The position numbers were made by a program, and so were the translations under genes. A stretch of 64,000 nt of DNA, taken from Klebsiella sp. RIT-PI-d. Its GTDB lineage: Bacteria > Pseudomonadota > Gammaproteobacteria > Enterobacterales > Enterobacteriaceae. Positions within the stretch are counted from its first letter, which is position 1; every line of letters starts with the position of its first letter. Of this stretch, positions 1-8,535 are shown one piece after another. The stretch covers positions 372,001-436,000 of the forward strand of contig NZ_LGIT01000004.1 in the NCBI RefSeq assembly GCF_001187865.1, written 5' to 3'. Below the pieces are notes generated by a model. The model was given only the letters and a program-made list of their open reading frames with translations, was not told where the DNA came from and ran no database searches.

Positions 1-1370
1 CTGAAGATGCGCAACCGATTGCGCCCGTACAGAATAGCGAACTGATTTACCGCCTTGAAGATCGCCCTCCCCTGGCTCAGACCCTGTTTGCGGCCAGCCA
101 GCATCTGCTGGCGATGTTCGTCGCAGTGATCACCCCTGCCCTGCTGATTTGTCAGGCACTCGGACTTCCGGCGGCGGATACCCAGCACATCATTAGCATG
201 TCACTGTTCGCCTCCGGCGTGGCCTCTATCATTCAGATTAAAGCCTGGGGGCCGGTTGGCTCTGGCCTGCTGTCCATTCAGGGCACCAGCTTCAATTTTG
301 TCGCCCCGCTTATCATGGGCGGTACGGCGCTTAAAACCGGTGGCGCAGATGTTCCGACCATGATGGCCGCGCTGTTCGGTACCCTGATGCTGGCAAGCTG
401 CACAGAGATGCTGATCTCCCGGGTGCTGCACCTCGCGCGCCGTATCATTACCCCGCTGGTCTCCGGCGTGGTAGTCATGATTATCGGCCTGTCGCTTATC
501 CAGGTAGGGCTGACCTCTATTGGCGGCGGATTCGCTGCGATGAACGATCACACGTTCGGAGCCCCGAAAAACCTGCTGCTGGCCGGTGTCGTGCTGGCAG
601 TTATTATTCTGCTGAACCGTCAGCGCAACCCGTATCTGCGTGTGGCGTCACTGGTGATCGCCATGGCCGCCGGGTATGCGATGGCCTGGTTTATGGACAT
701 GCTGCCGCAGAGTAATGCGCCGACAGACAGCCCATTAATTATGGTGCCCACGCCACTCTATTATGGTCTGGGAATTGACTGGAGCCTGCTGCTGCCGCTG
801 ATGCTGGTATTTATGATCACCTCGCTGGAAACGATTGGCGATATCACAGCCACCTCTGACGTCTCTGAACAACCCGTCTCCGGCCCGCTATATATGAAGC
901 GTCTGAAAGGCGGCGTGCTGGCCAACGGGCTGAATTCCTGCGTTTCTGCGGTATTTAACACCTTTCCGAACTCCTGTTTCGGGCAAAATAACGGCGTGAT
1001 CCAGCTAACCGGCGTGGCAAGTCGCTATGTTGGCTTTGTGGTCGCACTGATGCTGATCGTGCTCGGTCTGTTCCCGGCGGTAAGCGGTTTTGTGCAACAC
1101 ATTCCGGAACCGGTACTCGGAGGCGCAACGCTGGTGATGTTTGGCACTATCGCCGCCTCCGGGGTTCGCATTGTGTCGCGCGAACCGTTAAACCGTCGCG
1201 CCATCATGATCATCGCCCTGTCTCTGGCTGTGGGCCTTGGCGTATCTCAGCAGCCGCTGATCCTGCAATTTGCCCCTGACTGGTTGAAAAACCTGCTCTC
1301 TTCCGGCATCGCCGCCGGAGGGATCACTGCTATCGTCCTGAACCTGCTTTTCCCGCCAGAGAAAAGCTGA
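1..1370 (+). CDS. xanP: Xanthine permease XanP (5' end outside window)
   Basis: Inner-membrane xanthine:H+ symporter of the NCS2 (nucleobase-ascorbate) family. The frame is open from base 3, so the gene starts upstream and only about the first eight residues are missing; the first ATG inside the window (114) is internal. Seen: many hydrophobic segments, the NCS2 signature around [10 protein letters not shown], and residues matching those known to matter in E. coli XanP: a His in ASQHLL, the Glu in TSLETIGD and the Gln of FGQNNG. The protein matches my recollection of E. coli XanP along its whole length. It is followed by a 12-bp-arm hairpin and then by yicH on the same strand. Confidence 0.97.
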   Translation, partial: EDAQPIAPVQNSELIYRLEDRPPLAQTLFAASQHLLAMFVAVITPALLICQALGLPAADTQHIISMSLFASGVASIIQIKAWGPVGSGLLSIQGTSFNFVAPLIMGGTALKTGGADVPTMMAALFGTLMLASCTEMLISRVLHLARRIITPLVSGVVVMIIGLSLIQVGLTSIGGGFAAMNDHTFGAPKNLLLAGVVLAVIILLNRQRNPYLRVASLVIAMAAGYAMAWFMDMLPQSNAPTDSPLIMVPTPLYYGLGIDWSLLLPLMLVFMITSLETIGDITATSDVSEQPVSGPLYMKRLKGGVLANGLNSCVSAVFNTFPNSCFGQNNGVIQLTGVASRYVGFVVALMLIVLGLFPAVSGFVQHIPEPVLGGATLVMFGTIAASGVRIVSREPLNRRAIMIIALSLAVGLGVSQQPLILQFAPDWLKNLLSSGIAAGGITAIVLNLLFPPEKS

Positions 1371-1377
1371 TTTTATC

Positions 1378-1409
1378 GCGGCAGCAAGAGGGACTTATCT
1401 TGCTGCCGC
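1378..1409 (+). terminator. Hairpin after xanP
   Basis: Perfect inverted repeat with 12-bp arms (GCGGCAGCAAGA and its complement) around an 8-nt loop, 8 bases after the xanP stop. There is no T-run on the plus strand, so it may stabilise the 3' end rather than terminate by itself. Confidence 0.6.
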
Positions 1410-1496
1410 TGTAACGCACTTTCACTATTCCCTCCTTGAGGATTTCCTGTAATTCGGGCATAACTCCCTTATATTTATTTCTCGGGAAGGATGACC

Positions 1497-3215
1497 ATGA
1501 AATTTCTCGGAAAACTGATCGCCTGGATCCTGATTGCCTTACTGGTGGTCATTATCGCGTTCTATTTCCTTGTTCAGACACGCTGGGGCGCTAAACAGGT
1601 CAGTGCCTGGATCAGCGCGAATAGCGACTATCAGCTGACGTTTGATGCAATCGACCACCGCTTTTCCTCACCCTCACATATTTTATTAAAGAATGTGACG
1701 TTCGGTCGCGACGGTAAACCCGCTACGCTGGACGCCAAAACGGTTGATATCGGGCTAAGCAGTCGCCAGTTCACCGATCCGCTACACGCGGACGCAATTA
1801 TTTTGCAGGACGGCACGCTGAATCTCTCGCCTGCGACTGCGCCGCTGGCCATTCGCGCTGACCGTCTTCAGTTAATTAATATGGCCTTTAATAGCCCGGA
1901 AACCGGTTGGGATCTGAGCGCCCAGCGCGTTACCGGCGGTGTCAGCCCGTGGCTACCTCAGGCGGGTAACGTGCTGGGCAGCAAAGCCGATATTATGATG
2001 AGCGCCGGATCGCTGACGCTGAACGGCGTGCCGGCCAGCAACGTTCTGGTACAAGGCAGTATCGATCACAGTAATGTTAATTTGACGACGATTGGCGCAG
2101 ACGTGGCGCGCGGTGCGCTGACCGGAACCGCACGACGTGATGCTCACGGCGGCTGGATTGTCGATAGCCTGCAAATCAACGATATTCGTCTGCAAAGCGA
2201 TAAAACGTTGCAGGATTTCTTCGCGCCGCTGACCACCCTGCCTTCTCTGCAAATTAACCGTCTTGACGTAACCGACGCGCAGCTTCAGGGACCGGATTGG
2301 GCGCTTATCGATCTCGATCTCAGTCTGCGCGATTTGACGTTCAGTAAAGATGACTGGCAAAGCCGGGAGGGTAAGCTCTCCATGAACGCCAGTGAATTTA
2401 TTTATGGCTCACTGCATTTGAACGATCCGATCCTCAATGCCGCATTCTCTGCGCAGGGCGTGGCGTTAAGTCAGTTTACCTCGCGCTGGGAAGGCGGCAT
2501 GATCCGCACCTCCGGTAACTGGCTGCGCGACAGTAAAGCGCTGGTACTGGACGATTTTGCCTTAGCCGGTCTGGAATACACGCTGCCAGCCAACTGGAAG
2601 CAACTGTGGATGGCCGCGCTGCCTCCGTGGTTACAGAGCGTGACGGTAAATCGTCTTACCGCCAACCGTAATTTGATTATTGATATCGATCCGGCTTTTC
2701 CATGGCAGCTTACGTCGCTGGATGGTTACGGCAGCTATTTGCAGGTAGCGAAGAACCGCCAGTGGGGCCTGTGGGCCGGTGCCGCCGGGCTGAATGCCGC
2801 CGCCGGAACGTTTAATCGGGTCGACGTTCGCCGCCCCTCCATGAAACTTAACGCCAGCGCCTCGTCGATTACGGTGAGTGAACTCAGCGCCTTCACTGAA
2901 AAAGGGCTGCTGGAAGCTACCGCGACAGTGTCTCAGCTCCCAACACGTCAGCTTAACGTGAACGTTAACGGGCGTGGAATACCGCTGACTATCCTGCAAC
3001 CGTGGGGATGGCCAGCACTGCCGATTTCCGGCGATGGCAATATACAGCTAAACGTCAGCGGCTCATTGCGCGCTGATGCGCCATTAAAACCATCGTTAAA
3101 CGGACAACTGCGGGCAGTGAATGTTGCGAAGCAGCAGGTTACGCAGACCATGAACGATGGCGAAGTTAGCGGCGGAATTGAGACGCCGGTGCCGGTGGCC
3201 CCACCCTCTCCCTAA
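1497..3215 (+). CDS. yicH: AsmA-family protein YicH
   Basis: Large protein with one N-terminal membrane anchor (residues ~5-28) and a long beta-rich periplasmic part, typical of the AsmA/YicH family; the family is linked to lipid transport and outer-membrane homeostasis, but the precise job of YicH is not settled. I chose ATG 1497 over ATG 1491 because the GGGAAGG ribosome site directly abuts 1491 and is 7 bases from 1497. The length is close to the E. coli protein (about 569 residues). Odd: the last residues, including APPSP, are encoded inside a palindromic repeat and the TAA stop sits in its centre, so the C-terminus differs from the E. coli form. It is convergent with yicI. Confidence 0.93.
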   Translation: MKFLGKLIAWILIALLVVIIAFYFLVQTRWGAKQVSAWISANSDYQLTFDAIDHRFSSPSHILLKNVTFGRDGKPATLDAKTVDIGLSSRQFTDPLHADAIILQDGTLNLSPATAPLAIRADRLQLINMAFNSPETGWDLSAQRVTGGVSPWLPQAGNVLGSKADIMMSAGSLTLNGVPASNVLVQGSIDHSNVNLTTIGADVARGALTGTARRDAHGGWIVDSLQINDIRLQSDKTLQDFFAPLTTLPSLQINRLDVTDAQLQGPDWALIDLDLSLRDLTFSKDDWQSREGKLSMNASEFIYGSLHLNDPILNAAFSAQGVALSQFTSRWEGGMIRTSGNWLRDSKALVLDDFALAGLEYTLPANWKQLWMAALPPWLQSVTVNRLTANRNLIIDIDPAFPWQLTSLDGYGSYLQVAKNRQWGLWAGAAGLNAAAGTFNRVDVRRPSMKLNASASSITVSELSAFTEKGLLEATATVSQLPTRQLNVNVNGRGIPLTILQPWGWPALPISGDGNIQLNVSGSLRADAPLKPSLNGQLRAVNVAKQQVTQTMNDGEVSGGIETPVPVAPPSP

Positions 3216-3334
3216 GGGAGAGGGTGAAAGCACGCCTGAGGCACGACGTTACTGCAATATACTCCCGTGTACAGATATTATCCCACCCACCGTACAGTCC
3301 CCTCTCCCTGAAGGAGAGGGTTAGGGTGAGGGAG
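3202..3334. repeat. Pair of palindromic intergenic repeats at the yicH end
   Basis: Two related palindromes: 3202-3226 has perfect 12-bp arms (CACCCTCTCCCT and its complement around one A), and 3300-3320 has CCCTCTCC/GGAGAGGG arms followed by TTAGGGTGAGGG. They resemble short extragenic palindromes common in enterobacteria. The first contains the yicH stop codon. They lie between convergent genes and could fold in either transcript. Confidence 0.75.
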
Positions 3335-3345
3335 TATTCCACAAA

Positions 3346-5664
3346 CTACAGGTAAATCTTCAGCTCATTTCCAGCGGGGACAATATCCACACCCCACTCG
3401 CTTCGCGCCTGAACGCCGCCTTCCACACGGGCAATTTGTGCCACGTTACGCAAGCATAGTGTCCAGCCATTAGCCTGGCCCTCACCATTCACCGCGATCG
3501 CGCCATCCTTGCGCGTTGCGGTTAAGGTGAAGATCGTGGAACCGTCCTCTGCAGGCACTTCACATACCGCGGTATGTCCGTCATCGAGGTTAAAGAGCTG
3601 GAAAGCTGTACCGTTGTTCCAGGCATAGTCAGGCTTCTGGTCATTATTCCCCAGCGCCAGTAACGTGTTATCACGTACGTAGACCGGCAGACTTAAGACA
3701 TCGTGATTCTGCTTGTGCCAGCGGCTGCCGGTAATTTCATCATTGTGCCACAGATGCGTCCAGCGACCTTCCGGCAGGTAGAACTGTACGTCGCCAGCGT
3801 CGCTAAACACGGGGGCGACCATGATGGCATCTCCGAGCATATACTGGCGGTCCAGATAGTCGCACGCAGGATCGTCCGGAAATTCCAGCATCATTGCACG
3901 CATCATCGGCGTGCCTTGCACATTGGCCGTGGCGGCCTGGCGGTACAAATACGGCATCATCCGGCATTTTAGCTGGGTAAAGTGACGTACTACGTCGCAT
4001 GATTCATCGTCATAGGCCCAGGGTACACGATAAGATTTGCTGCCGTGCAGGCGGCTGTGGCTGGAGAGCAGCCCGAACGCGCACCAGCGTTTGTAGACGT
4101 GTGCCGGGGCCGTATTTTCAAAGCCGCCAATATCGTGGCTCCAGAAGCCAAACCCGGACAGCCCGATTGACAGGCCGCCGCGCAGGCTTTCTGCCATAGA
4201 TTCGTAGTTTGCATAGCAGTCACCGCCCCAGTGAACCGGAAACTGCTGCGCACCTACCGATGCTGAACGCGCAAACAGCACGGCTTCTTTTTCGCCAACC
4301 GTTTCTTTCAGTACGTTCCATACCAGTTCGTTATAGATAAACGCATAGTGGTTATGCATTTTCTGCGGATCGGAGCCGTCATGCCAGACCACGTCAGTCG
4401 GAATGCGCTCGCCAAAGTCGGTTTTAAAACAATCAACGCCTATTGACGTCAGGCCTTTAAGTTTGTCTGCATACCACTGGCAGGCTTCTGGATTGGTAAA
4501 GTCATAAATTGCCAGCCCCGGCTGCCATTTATCCCATTGCCACAGCGAACCGTCCGGGCGTTTCAGCAAATAGCCTTTCTCTTTAAGCTCGTTAAAATGC
4601 GGTGATTTTTGGCCGATATACGGGTTAATCCATACGCAAACTTTCAGCCCTTTCTCTTTCAGGCGACGGATCATGCCTTCCGGGTCCGGGAAAGTGACCG
4701 GGTCCCATTCAAAATCGCACCACTGGAAGGCTTTCATCCAGAAGCAGTCGAAATGGAAGACATGCAGCGGCAGATTGCGTTCTGCCATCCCGTCAATAAA
4801 GCTGTTTACCGTTGCTTCATCATAGTTAGTGGTAAACGATGTGGTCAGCCACAGCCCAAATGACCATGCCGGTGGCAATGCCGGACGACCGGTAAACTGC
4901 GTATAGCGGTTCAGAACCTCTTTTGGCGTCGGGCCGTCAATGACGAAGTATTCCAGATACTCACCCTCAACGCTGAATTGCACTTTTGAGACTTTCTCGG
5001 AACCCACTTCAAATGAGACGCGCTGCGGATGATTAACCAGCACCCCATACCCACGATTGGTCAGGTAGAACGGAATATTTTTATAAGATTGTTCAGTGCT
5101 GGTACCGCCATCGCAGTTCCAGGTGTCTACCGTTTGACCATTTTTCACCAGCGCAGTAAAACGCTCGCCAAGACCATAAACGGTTTCTCCTACGCCCAGA
5201 TCCAGACGCTCAAACATATAACGACGCGCGTCGTTATTGTCTTCTATGTAGCCGTTATTCTTCGCCTGGCTACCGGTAATGCGTACGCCATTACGGAGAA
5301 AATCCAGCGCCCAGTTTTCGCCTTTGGTGACGCGCACGCTCAGACTACCGCTTTTCAGCTCAGCAAATTCTGGCGTATTCTGCATATCCACCCGAACATC
5401 GTTGAGCACGTTGAGTGGGTAATGAGGGCCACTATCCAGCGCGCCCTGAAAGTGTTCAATGCGCACCCCAATGACACTCTCTTGCGGCGAGAAAAAGCGC
5501 AGGGTAAAAAGCGGGGTATCAAGTTGCCAGGCCCGTTCACGCACATCGCGCGGAGCGGCATGGATCACCATCTCATTACCCTGCTGTTCCACGTCAAAAA
5601 CCTGGATCGGGTGGATAAGATTCAGACCCGGTTGAGTAAGCCAGTTTCCATCATTGATTTTCAT
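3346..5664 (-). CDS. yicI: Alpha-xylosidase YicI (GH31)
   Basis: Cytoplasmic glycoside hydrolase of family 31 that removes alpha-1,6-linked xylose (isoprimeverose-type substrates); the E. coli enzyme is a hexamer. The length of 772 matches E. coli YicI. The GH31 nucleophile motif KTDFGERIP lies near residue 416, the acid/base Asp region [10 protein letters not shown] near 480, and WSHDIGGFE follows. Ribosome site AAAGGAGCACAA precedes ATG 5664. In E. coli yicI is co-transcribed with yicJ, a xyloside transporter of the GPH family; here no yicJ is present between yicI and selC, so substrate must enter by another route. Confidence 0.97.
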   Translation of the reverse strand: MKINDGNWLTQPGLNLIHPIQVFDVEQQGNEMVIHAAPRDVRERAWQLDTPLFTLRFFSPQESVIGVRIEHFQGALDSGPHYPLNVLNDVRVDMQNTPEFAELKSGSLSVRVTKGENWALDFLRNGVRITGSQAKNNGYIEDNNDARRYMFERLDLGVGETVYGLGERFTALVKNGQTVDTWNCDGGTSTEQSYKNIPFYLTNRGYGVLVNHPQRVSFEVGSEKVSKVQFSVEGEYLEYFVIDGPTPKEVLNRYTQFTGRPALPPAWSFGLWLTTSFTTNYDEATVNSFIDGMAERNLPLHVFHFDCFWMKAFQWCDFEWDPVTFPDPEGMIRRLKEKGLKVCVWINPYIGQKSPHFNELKEKGYLLKRPDGSLWQWDKWQPGLAIYDFTNPEACQWYADKLKGLTSIGVDCFKTDFGERIPTDVVWHDGSDPQKMHNHYAFIYNELVWNVLKETVGEKEAVLFARSASVGAQQFPVHWGGDCYANYESMAESLRGGLSIGLSGFGFWSHDIGGFENTAPAHVYKRWCAFGLLSSHSRLHGSKSYRVPWAYDDESCDVVRHFTQLKCRMMPYLYRQAATANVQGTPMMRAMMLEFPDDPACDYLDRQYMLGDAIMVAPVFSDAGDVQFYLPEGRWTHLWHNDEITGSRWHKQNHDVLSLPVYVRDNTLLALGNNDQKPDYAWNNGTAFQLFNLDDGHTAVCEVPAEDGSTIFTLTATRKDGAIAVNGEGQANGWTLCLRNVAQIARVEGGVQARSEWGVDIVPAGNELKIYL

Positions 5665-5979
5665 TTGTGCTCCTTTGTTACCTGATACGTCGTGAGCCTG
5701 AAGCCACTACAACGTTTTTCCTGCATCTGATGACGGTTTTTTAAAGCATCGTGCCCATTACGGATATTGCGTTTTCTGGTTATCAGATTACGTTTCTTGT
5801 TTTCTGTGATCGCAGTAGACAAACAGAGGCAACGAGAGCAGTAACTCACGGATTTGTTGAGGATTTATGTAATATCAGAGAATTAATTGTGTAACAGAAG
5901 TGAAAAAAGTCACACAGGGGGTGTGGAAAGCTCAGGAAGTAGCTATAATGCGCCCGCCTCCATGTAGCAATCGAGGCGC
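5665..5979. other. yicI/selC divergent intergenic region
   Basis: No gene seen; yicJ, which lies here in E. coli, is absent. The yicI side should contain its promoter. On the selC side a clear -10 box TATAAT lies at 5944-5949, followed by a GC-rich discriminator (GCGCCCGCC) typical of stable-RNA promoters, about 30 bases before the tRNA. The stretch around 5900-5925 (AAAGTCACACAGGGGGTG) was not assigned. Confidence 0.5.
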
Positions 5980-6074
5980 GGAAGATCGTCGTCTCCGGTG
6001 AGGCGGCTGGACTTCAACTCCAGTTGGGACCGCCAGCGGCCCCGGGCAGGTTCGACTCCTGTGATCTTCCGCCA
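5980..6074 (+). tRNA. selC: tRNA-Sec (UCA anticodon)
   Basis: Selenocysteine-inserting tRNA that decodes UGA with SelB. It is 95 nt with an 8-bp acceptor stem (GGAAGATC/GATCTTCC), anticodon TCA at 6014-6016, a very long variable arm and an encoded CCA, all hallmarks of selC. Compared with the E. coli sequence as I recall it, the anticodon loop ends in C instead of A (CTTCAAC) and the variable arm reads GGGACCG against CGGCCCC, giving an A-C opposition where E. coli has G-U. selC is a classic integration site, and its 3' end is duplicated at 7494. Confidence 0.97.
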
Positions 6075-6078
6075 AAAT
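6051..6078 (+). repeat. selC 3'-end repeat, att-like copy 1
   Basis: The 3' end of selC from TTCGACTCCTG to GCCAAAAT recurs at 7494-7520 with one substitution and one deleted T. A tRNA 3' end repeated downstream is the usual footprint of integration of an element at the tRNA. Confidence 0.7.
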
Positions 6079-6160
6079 TCCTTCCTGAGCAGTCCGTTTT
6101 TATTCGCAGTATCATCCACAATCTTCAGATTTTCGCTGTGAAAATGCCGCGGCAAAAAAA

Positions 6161-6199
6161 GCCGTTATCATCGGGTATAAAGAAGCGTGTTATAGAAAG
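6161..6199 (+). repeat. Direct repeat A upstream of rhuM
   Basis: About 39 bp (starting GCCGTTATCATCGGGTATAA) that recur at 7521-7559 with roughly five mismatches. Both copies lie shortly after a selC 3' end, so they look like the left ends of two related elements inserted in tandem. The rest of 6075-6356 shows no gene; it probably holds the rhuM promoter. Confidence 0.7.
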
Positions 6200-6356
6200 T
6201 ATCGTCAAGTGACCCGATAATGAACTGAGCCAAATAGAAATCCTGATTCATCAGCTTGATGATATCTCTCTGCTACCCGCATAATAATCCTCACCAGGAA
6301 TTTCTGGCATACTAAGCGGATTACAGCGTTGTGAGTCAGATGCAAGCGGAGGCGGC

Positions 6357-7385
6357 ATGACAGATAAATACTTAACCCAACTACCGGCAGGTGAATTCAT
6401 TATGTTTGCCAGCGGTGACGGGAGAGTGCGTGTTGAATGTCGCTTTGAAAGTAATACACTGTGGCTTTCTCAGGCAACGATCTGCGAGCTGTATGGCAAA
6501 GCTAAAGCCACCATCAGCGGGCATATAAAGAACATCTTTGAAGATGGCGAACTTGAGGAAAATTCAGTTGTTCGGTTTTACCGAACAACTGCCAGCGATG
6601 GGAAAAACTATCAGGTTCAATATTTTAGTTTGCCTTTGATACTCGCTGTCGGCTATCGCGTTCGCTCCCCTCGCGGTACACAGTTCCGCCAGTGGGCAAC
6701 CCAGACGCTTCAGGAATACCTGATCAAAGGTTTTGTGATGGACGATGAGCGGCTAAAAAATCCGCCCGTAGGTTCATCGACTGTACCCGACTATTTCGAT
6801 GAAATGCTGGAGCGTATCCGCGATATTCGCGCCAGCGAGCGCCGGGTGTATTTGCGGGTGCGGGAGATCTTTGCGTTAGCCGCTGACTATCAACCGTCGC
6901 TAAAAGAAACCACGCAGTTTTTTCAAACCATCCAGAACAAACTGCATTTTGCTTGTACCGGGCATACCGCTGCTGAACTCATCCACAAACGTGCCGACGC
7001 CAGCCAGCCGCACATGGGCTTGACCAGTTATAAAGGTGAAGAGGTGCGTAAGGGGGACGTAACGGTGGCAAAAAATTATCTCACTCAGGATGAGGTCAGC
7101 GAACTCAATCGCGTGGTTAACATGTGGCTGGATTTTGCCGAGGATCAAGCCCGTCGCCGTCAGCAGGTCTTTTTACGCGACTGGCAGGATAAGCTGGATC
7201 AGTTCCTGCAATTTAACGACCGCGAGGTTCTGCAAGGCGCAGGTAAAGTCAGCAAGAAAATGGCCGATGAAAAAGCGCAGGCAGAATATAGTCAGTTTGC
7301 TGAACAACAACGGCGCTTAAAAGAAGCCGAAGGTGAGAAGGATATTGCTGGCTTGCTACAGTGGAAAACAGAGCCTAAAAAATAG
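6357..7385 (+). CDS. rhuM: RhuM family protein
   Basis: 342 residues, the usual RhuM length. RhuM was named from Salmonella SPI-3, also next to selC; a role in virulence was suggested but its molecular function is unknown. Seen: an N-terminal region (about 10-125) with a helix-turn-helix-like stretch (LWLSQATICELYGKAKATIS) resembling phage antirepressor/DNA-binding modules, a middle region with the conserved ELIHKRADASQPHMGLTSY, and a charged C-terminus rich in Lys/Glu and probably coiled. GGAGGCGGC precedes ATG 6357. Homologues are often found beside type I restriction genes, but none is present here. The gene is bounded by repeats of the selC 3' end, so it is a small island of its own. Confidence 0.9.
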   Translation: MTDKYLTQLPAGEFIMFASGDGRVRVECRFESNTLWLSQATICELYGKAKATISGHIKNIFEDGELEENSVVRFYRTTASDGKNYQVQYFSLPLILAVGYRVRSPRGTQFRQWATQTLQEYLIKGFVMDDERLKNPPVGSSTVPDYFDEMLERIRDIRASERRVYLRVREIFALAADYQPSLKETTQFFQTIQNKLHFACTGHTAAELIHKRADASQPHMGLTSYKGEEVRKGDVTVAKNYLTQDEVSELNRVVNMWLDFAEDQARRRQQVFLRDWQDKLDQFLQFNDREVLQGAGKVSKKMADEKAQAEYSQFAEQQRRLKEAEGEKDIAGLLQWKTEPKK

Positions 7386-7493
7386 CTCAGGATGCCTCCG
7401 AACTCCATAAGCAAAATCGTTTGGGCGCTTATGGGGGTGACTCATTTATTCAGTAAAAAATATAAATATTAAATCAATAAGTTAAATATCAAT

Positions 7494-7520
7494 TTCAACT
7501 CCTGTGATCTCCGCCAAAAT
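7494..7520 (+). repeat. selC 3'-end repeat, att-like copy 2
   Basis: The sequence TTCAACTCCTGTGATCTCC continuing to GCCAAAAT matches 26 of 28 positions of 6051-6078. Preceded by a very AT-rich stretch (7440-7490). It marks the right boundary of a ~1.4-kb rhuM segment and the left boundary of what follows. Confidence 0.7.
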
Positions 7521-7596
7521 GCCGTCATCATCGGGTATAAAGAAGAATGTGATAGAACGCGATCCTGAAGAAAGTTCAGTTGTTCGGTTTATGCTA
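7521..7596 (+). pseudogene. Scar of a second rhuM element
   Basis: 7521-7559 copies the region upstream of rhuM (6161-6199). After a short junction, 7568-7591 (GAAGAAAGTTCAGTTGTTCG and on) copies the rhuM coding region at about 6559-6582 (GAGGAAAATTCAGTTGTTCG and on). About 360 bp that separate these blocks in the intact copy are missing, and nothing of rhuM after the match is kept. This is what a tandem second insertion followed by deletion would leave. Confidence 0.7.
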
Positions 7597-7600
7597 AAAA

Positions 7601-7792
7601 TCAGGCCTTTGGCTCAATTCCCTTTTTTCTTAGTCCGTCTCTTGCCAGTTCCTTTAACCAGCTGGCAAGGCTCACGCCTTCCTGCGCAGCCACAGCATCA
7701 AGCTGTTCTTTTAATGCCGGATCAATACGCATTTTAAACTGGGGTGATTGACCACCGCCTTTTGGTTTTTTTTCACGCGCTATGATTGACAT
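7601..7792 (-). CDS. Small ribbon-helix-helix (Arc/HicB-tail type) protein
   Basis: 63 residues with basic, Gly-rich N-terminus (REKKPKGGG), then a short beta strand (QFKMRIDPAL) and two helices (KEQLDAVAAQEGVSLASWLK), the pattern of ribbon-helix-helix DNA-binding proteins such as Arc and antitoxins. No toxin partner is adjacent in the same direction. Upstream lie two copies of GAGGCCACCT, 32 bp apart, which could be its own operator. An orphan antitoxin or a small transcription factor are both possible. The gene lies on the strand opposite to rhuM and symE. Confidence 0.65.
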   Translation of the reverse strand: MSIIAREKKPKGGGQSPQFKMRIDPALKEQLDAVAAQEGVSLASWLKELARDGLRKKGIEPKA

Positions 7793-7834
7793 GAGGCCAC
7801 CTATTTATTATTCTAAACTGATAGGAGGCCACCT
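7793..7834. promoter_or_regulatory. Direct repeats GAGGCCACCT upstream of the RHH gene
   Basis: Identical 10-mers at 7793-7802 and 7825-7834, 32 bp start to start (about three helical turns), immediately 5' of the RHH gene. The first copy covers its ribosome-binding region. The arrangement suits binding of RHH dimers on one DNA face, but that is inference. Confidence 0.45.
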
Positions 7835-7916
7835 AAAGCCTCCAGTATTAGCAACGCGCCTGCGTGCCTGAACGTAACCGGAGCGTTTAACCGCACCAAC
7901 TATCAAGGAGTTGATT

Positions 7917-8204
7917 ATGGCCAATCGGCATTCTACCTCAGACCTTCCCGCAACCAAACCCGAGCGCAGTTTTATTGTGGGCTATCGTCCAAAAAGTCTT
8001 GATACCAGTACGCCCAGTATCACCCTGTCTGGCAAATGGCTGCGTGACGCGGGTTTTGACACGGGCAATCATTATACGCTTAAGGTCATTCCTGGCTGCA
8101 TTGTGCTGGTAGGTTTGACGGATAAAGAAGAAAAGCTCACCAAAGAACTGGCCGACACGAAATGCACACTGGCTGAAATGAAAGGAATGCTGGAACGTGT
8201 GTGA
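7917..8204 (+). CDS. SymE-like type I toxin
   Basis: 95 residues resembling SymE, the SOS-induced RNA-cleaving or nucleoid-acting toxin of E. coli with an AbrB/MazE-like fold. The conserved block is seen: VGYRPKSLDTSTPSITLSGK, then WLRDAGFDTGN and VIPGCIVL, followed by a helical C-terminus (KEEKLTKELADTKCTLAEM). AAGGAG at 7905-7910 lies 6 bases before ATG 7917, so this start is preferred to TTG 7911. In E. coli symE is silenced by the antisense RNA SymR over its start; I could not identify a SymR promoter or a LexA box here. E. coli symE sits in a restriction island; here it sits near rhuM without restriction genes. Confidence 0.8.
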   Translation: MANRHSTSDLPATKPERSFIVGYRPKSLDTSTPSITLSGKWLRDAGFDTGNHYTLKVIPGCIVLVGLTDKEEKLTKELADTKCTLAEMKGMLERV

Positions 8205-8259
8205 CACGATGACAGACTACGCAATCCCGTACTAAAACCTGAAGAGTGAAACGGTTCTC

Positions 8260-8445
8260 ATGGATGAAATGGCGTTAAAGCAGACCGAACGTGTTCATAA
8301 GGCACTACGAAACCTTGTCAGAGAGGTGCTTCCAGCTTACGAACCGGACGACGGCCCACTGACACAAGCACAACATGCCACAATCAGCAAAATAGCCAAC
8401 CTCACAATCATTGAGGATGACATGGACCTACTGTTATTTACATAA
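8260..8445 (+). CDS. Hypothetical 61-residue protein
   Basis: A small ORF 55 bases after the symE-like gene on the same strand. It is helical in character and ends in an acidic stretch and hydrophobic tail (EDDMDLLLFT). A weak purine-rich site (GAAGAGTGAAAC) precedes ATG 8260. No family recognised. Position suggests co-transcription with the symE-like gene. Confidence 0.45.
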   Translation: MDEMALKQTERVHKALRNLVREVLPAYEPDDGPLTQAQHATISKIANLTIIEDDMDLLLFT

Positions 8446-8535
8446 ACAGGTGTGGCAACGCTATGCCCCGCTTCACCGCTGTCAGGCATCCCACAACGGT
8501 GAAGCACATCATGTTATGCAAAACCTGACGCCCAA

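Noticed and set aside
5029-5685. 218-residue plus-strand ORF within yicI
   Set aside because: Shadow of the conserved GH31 gene; overlaps it entirely.
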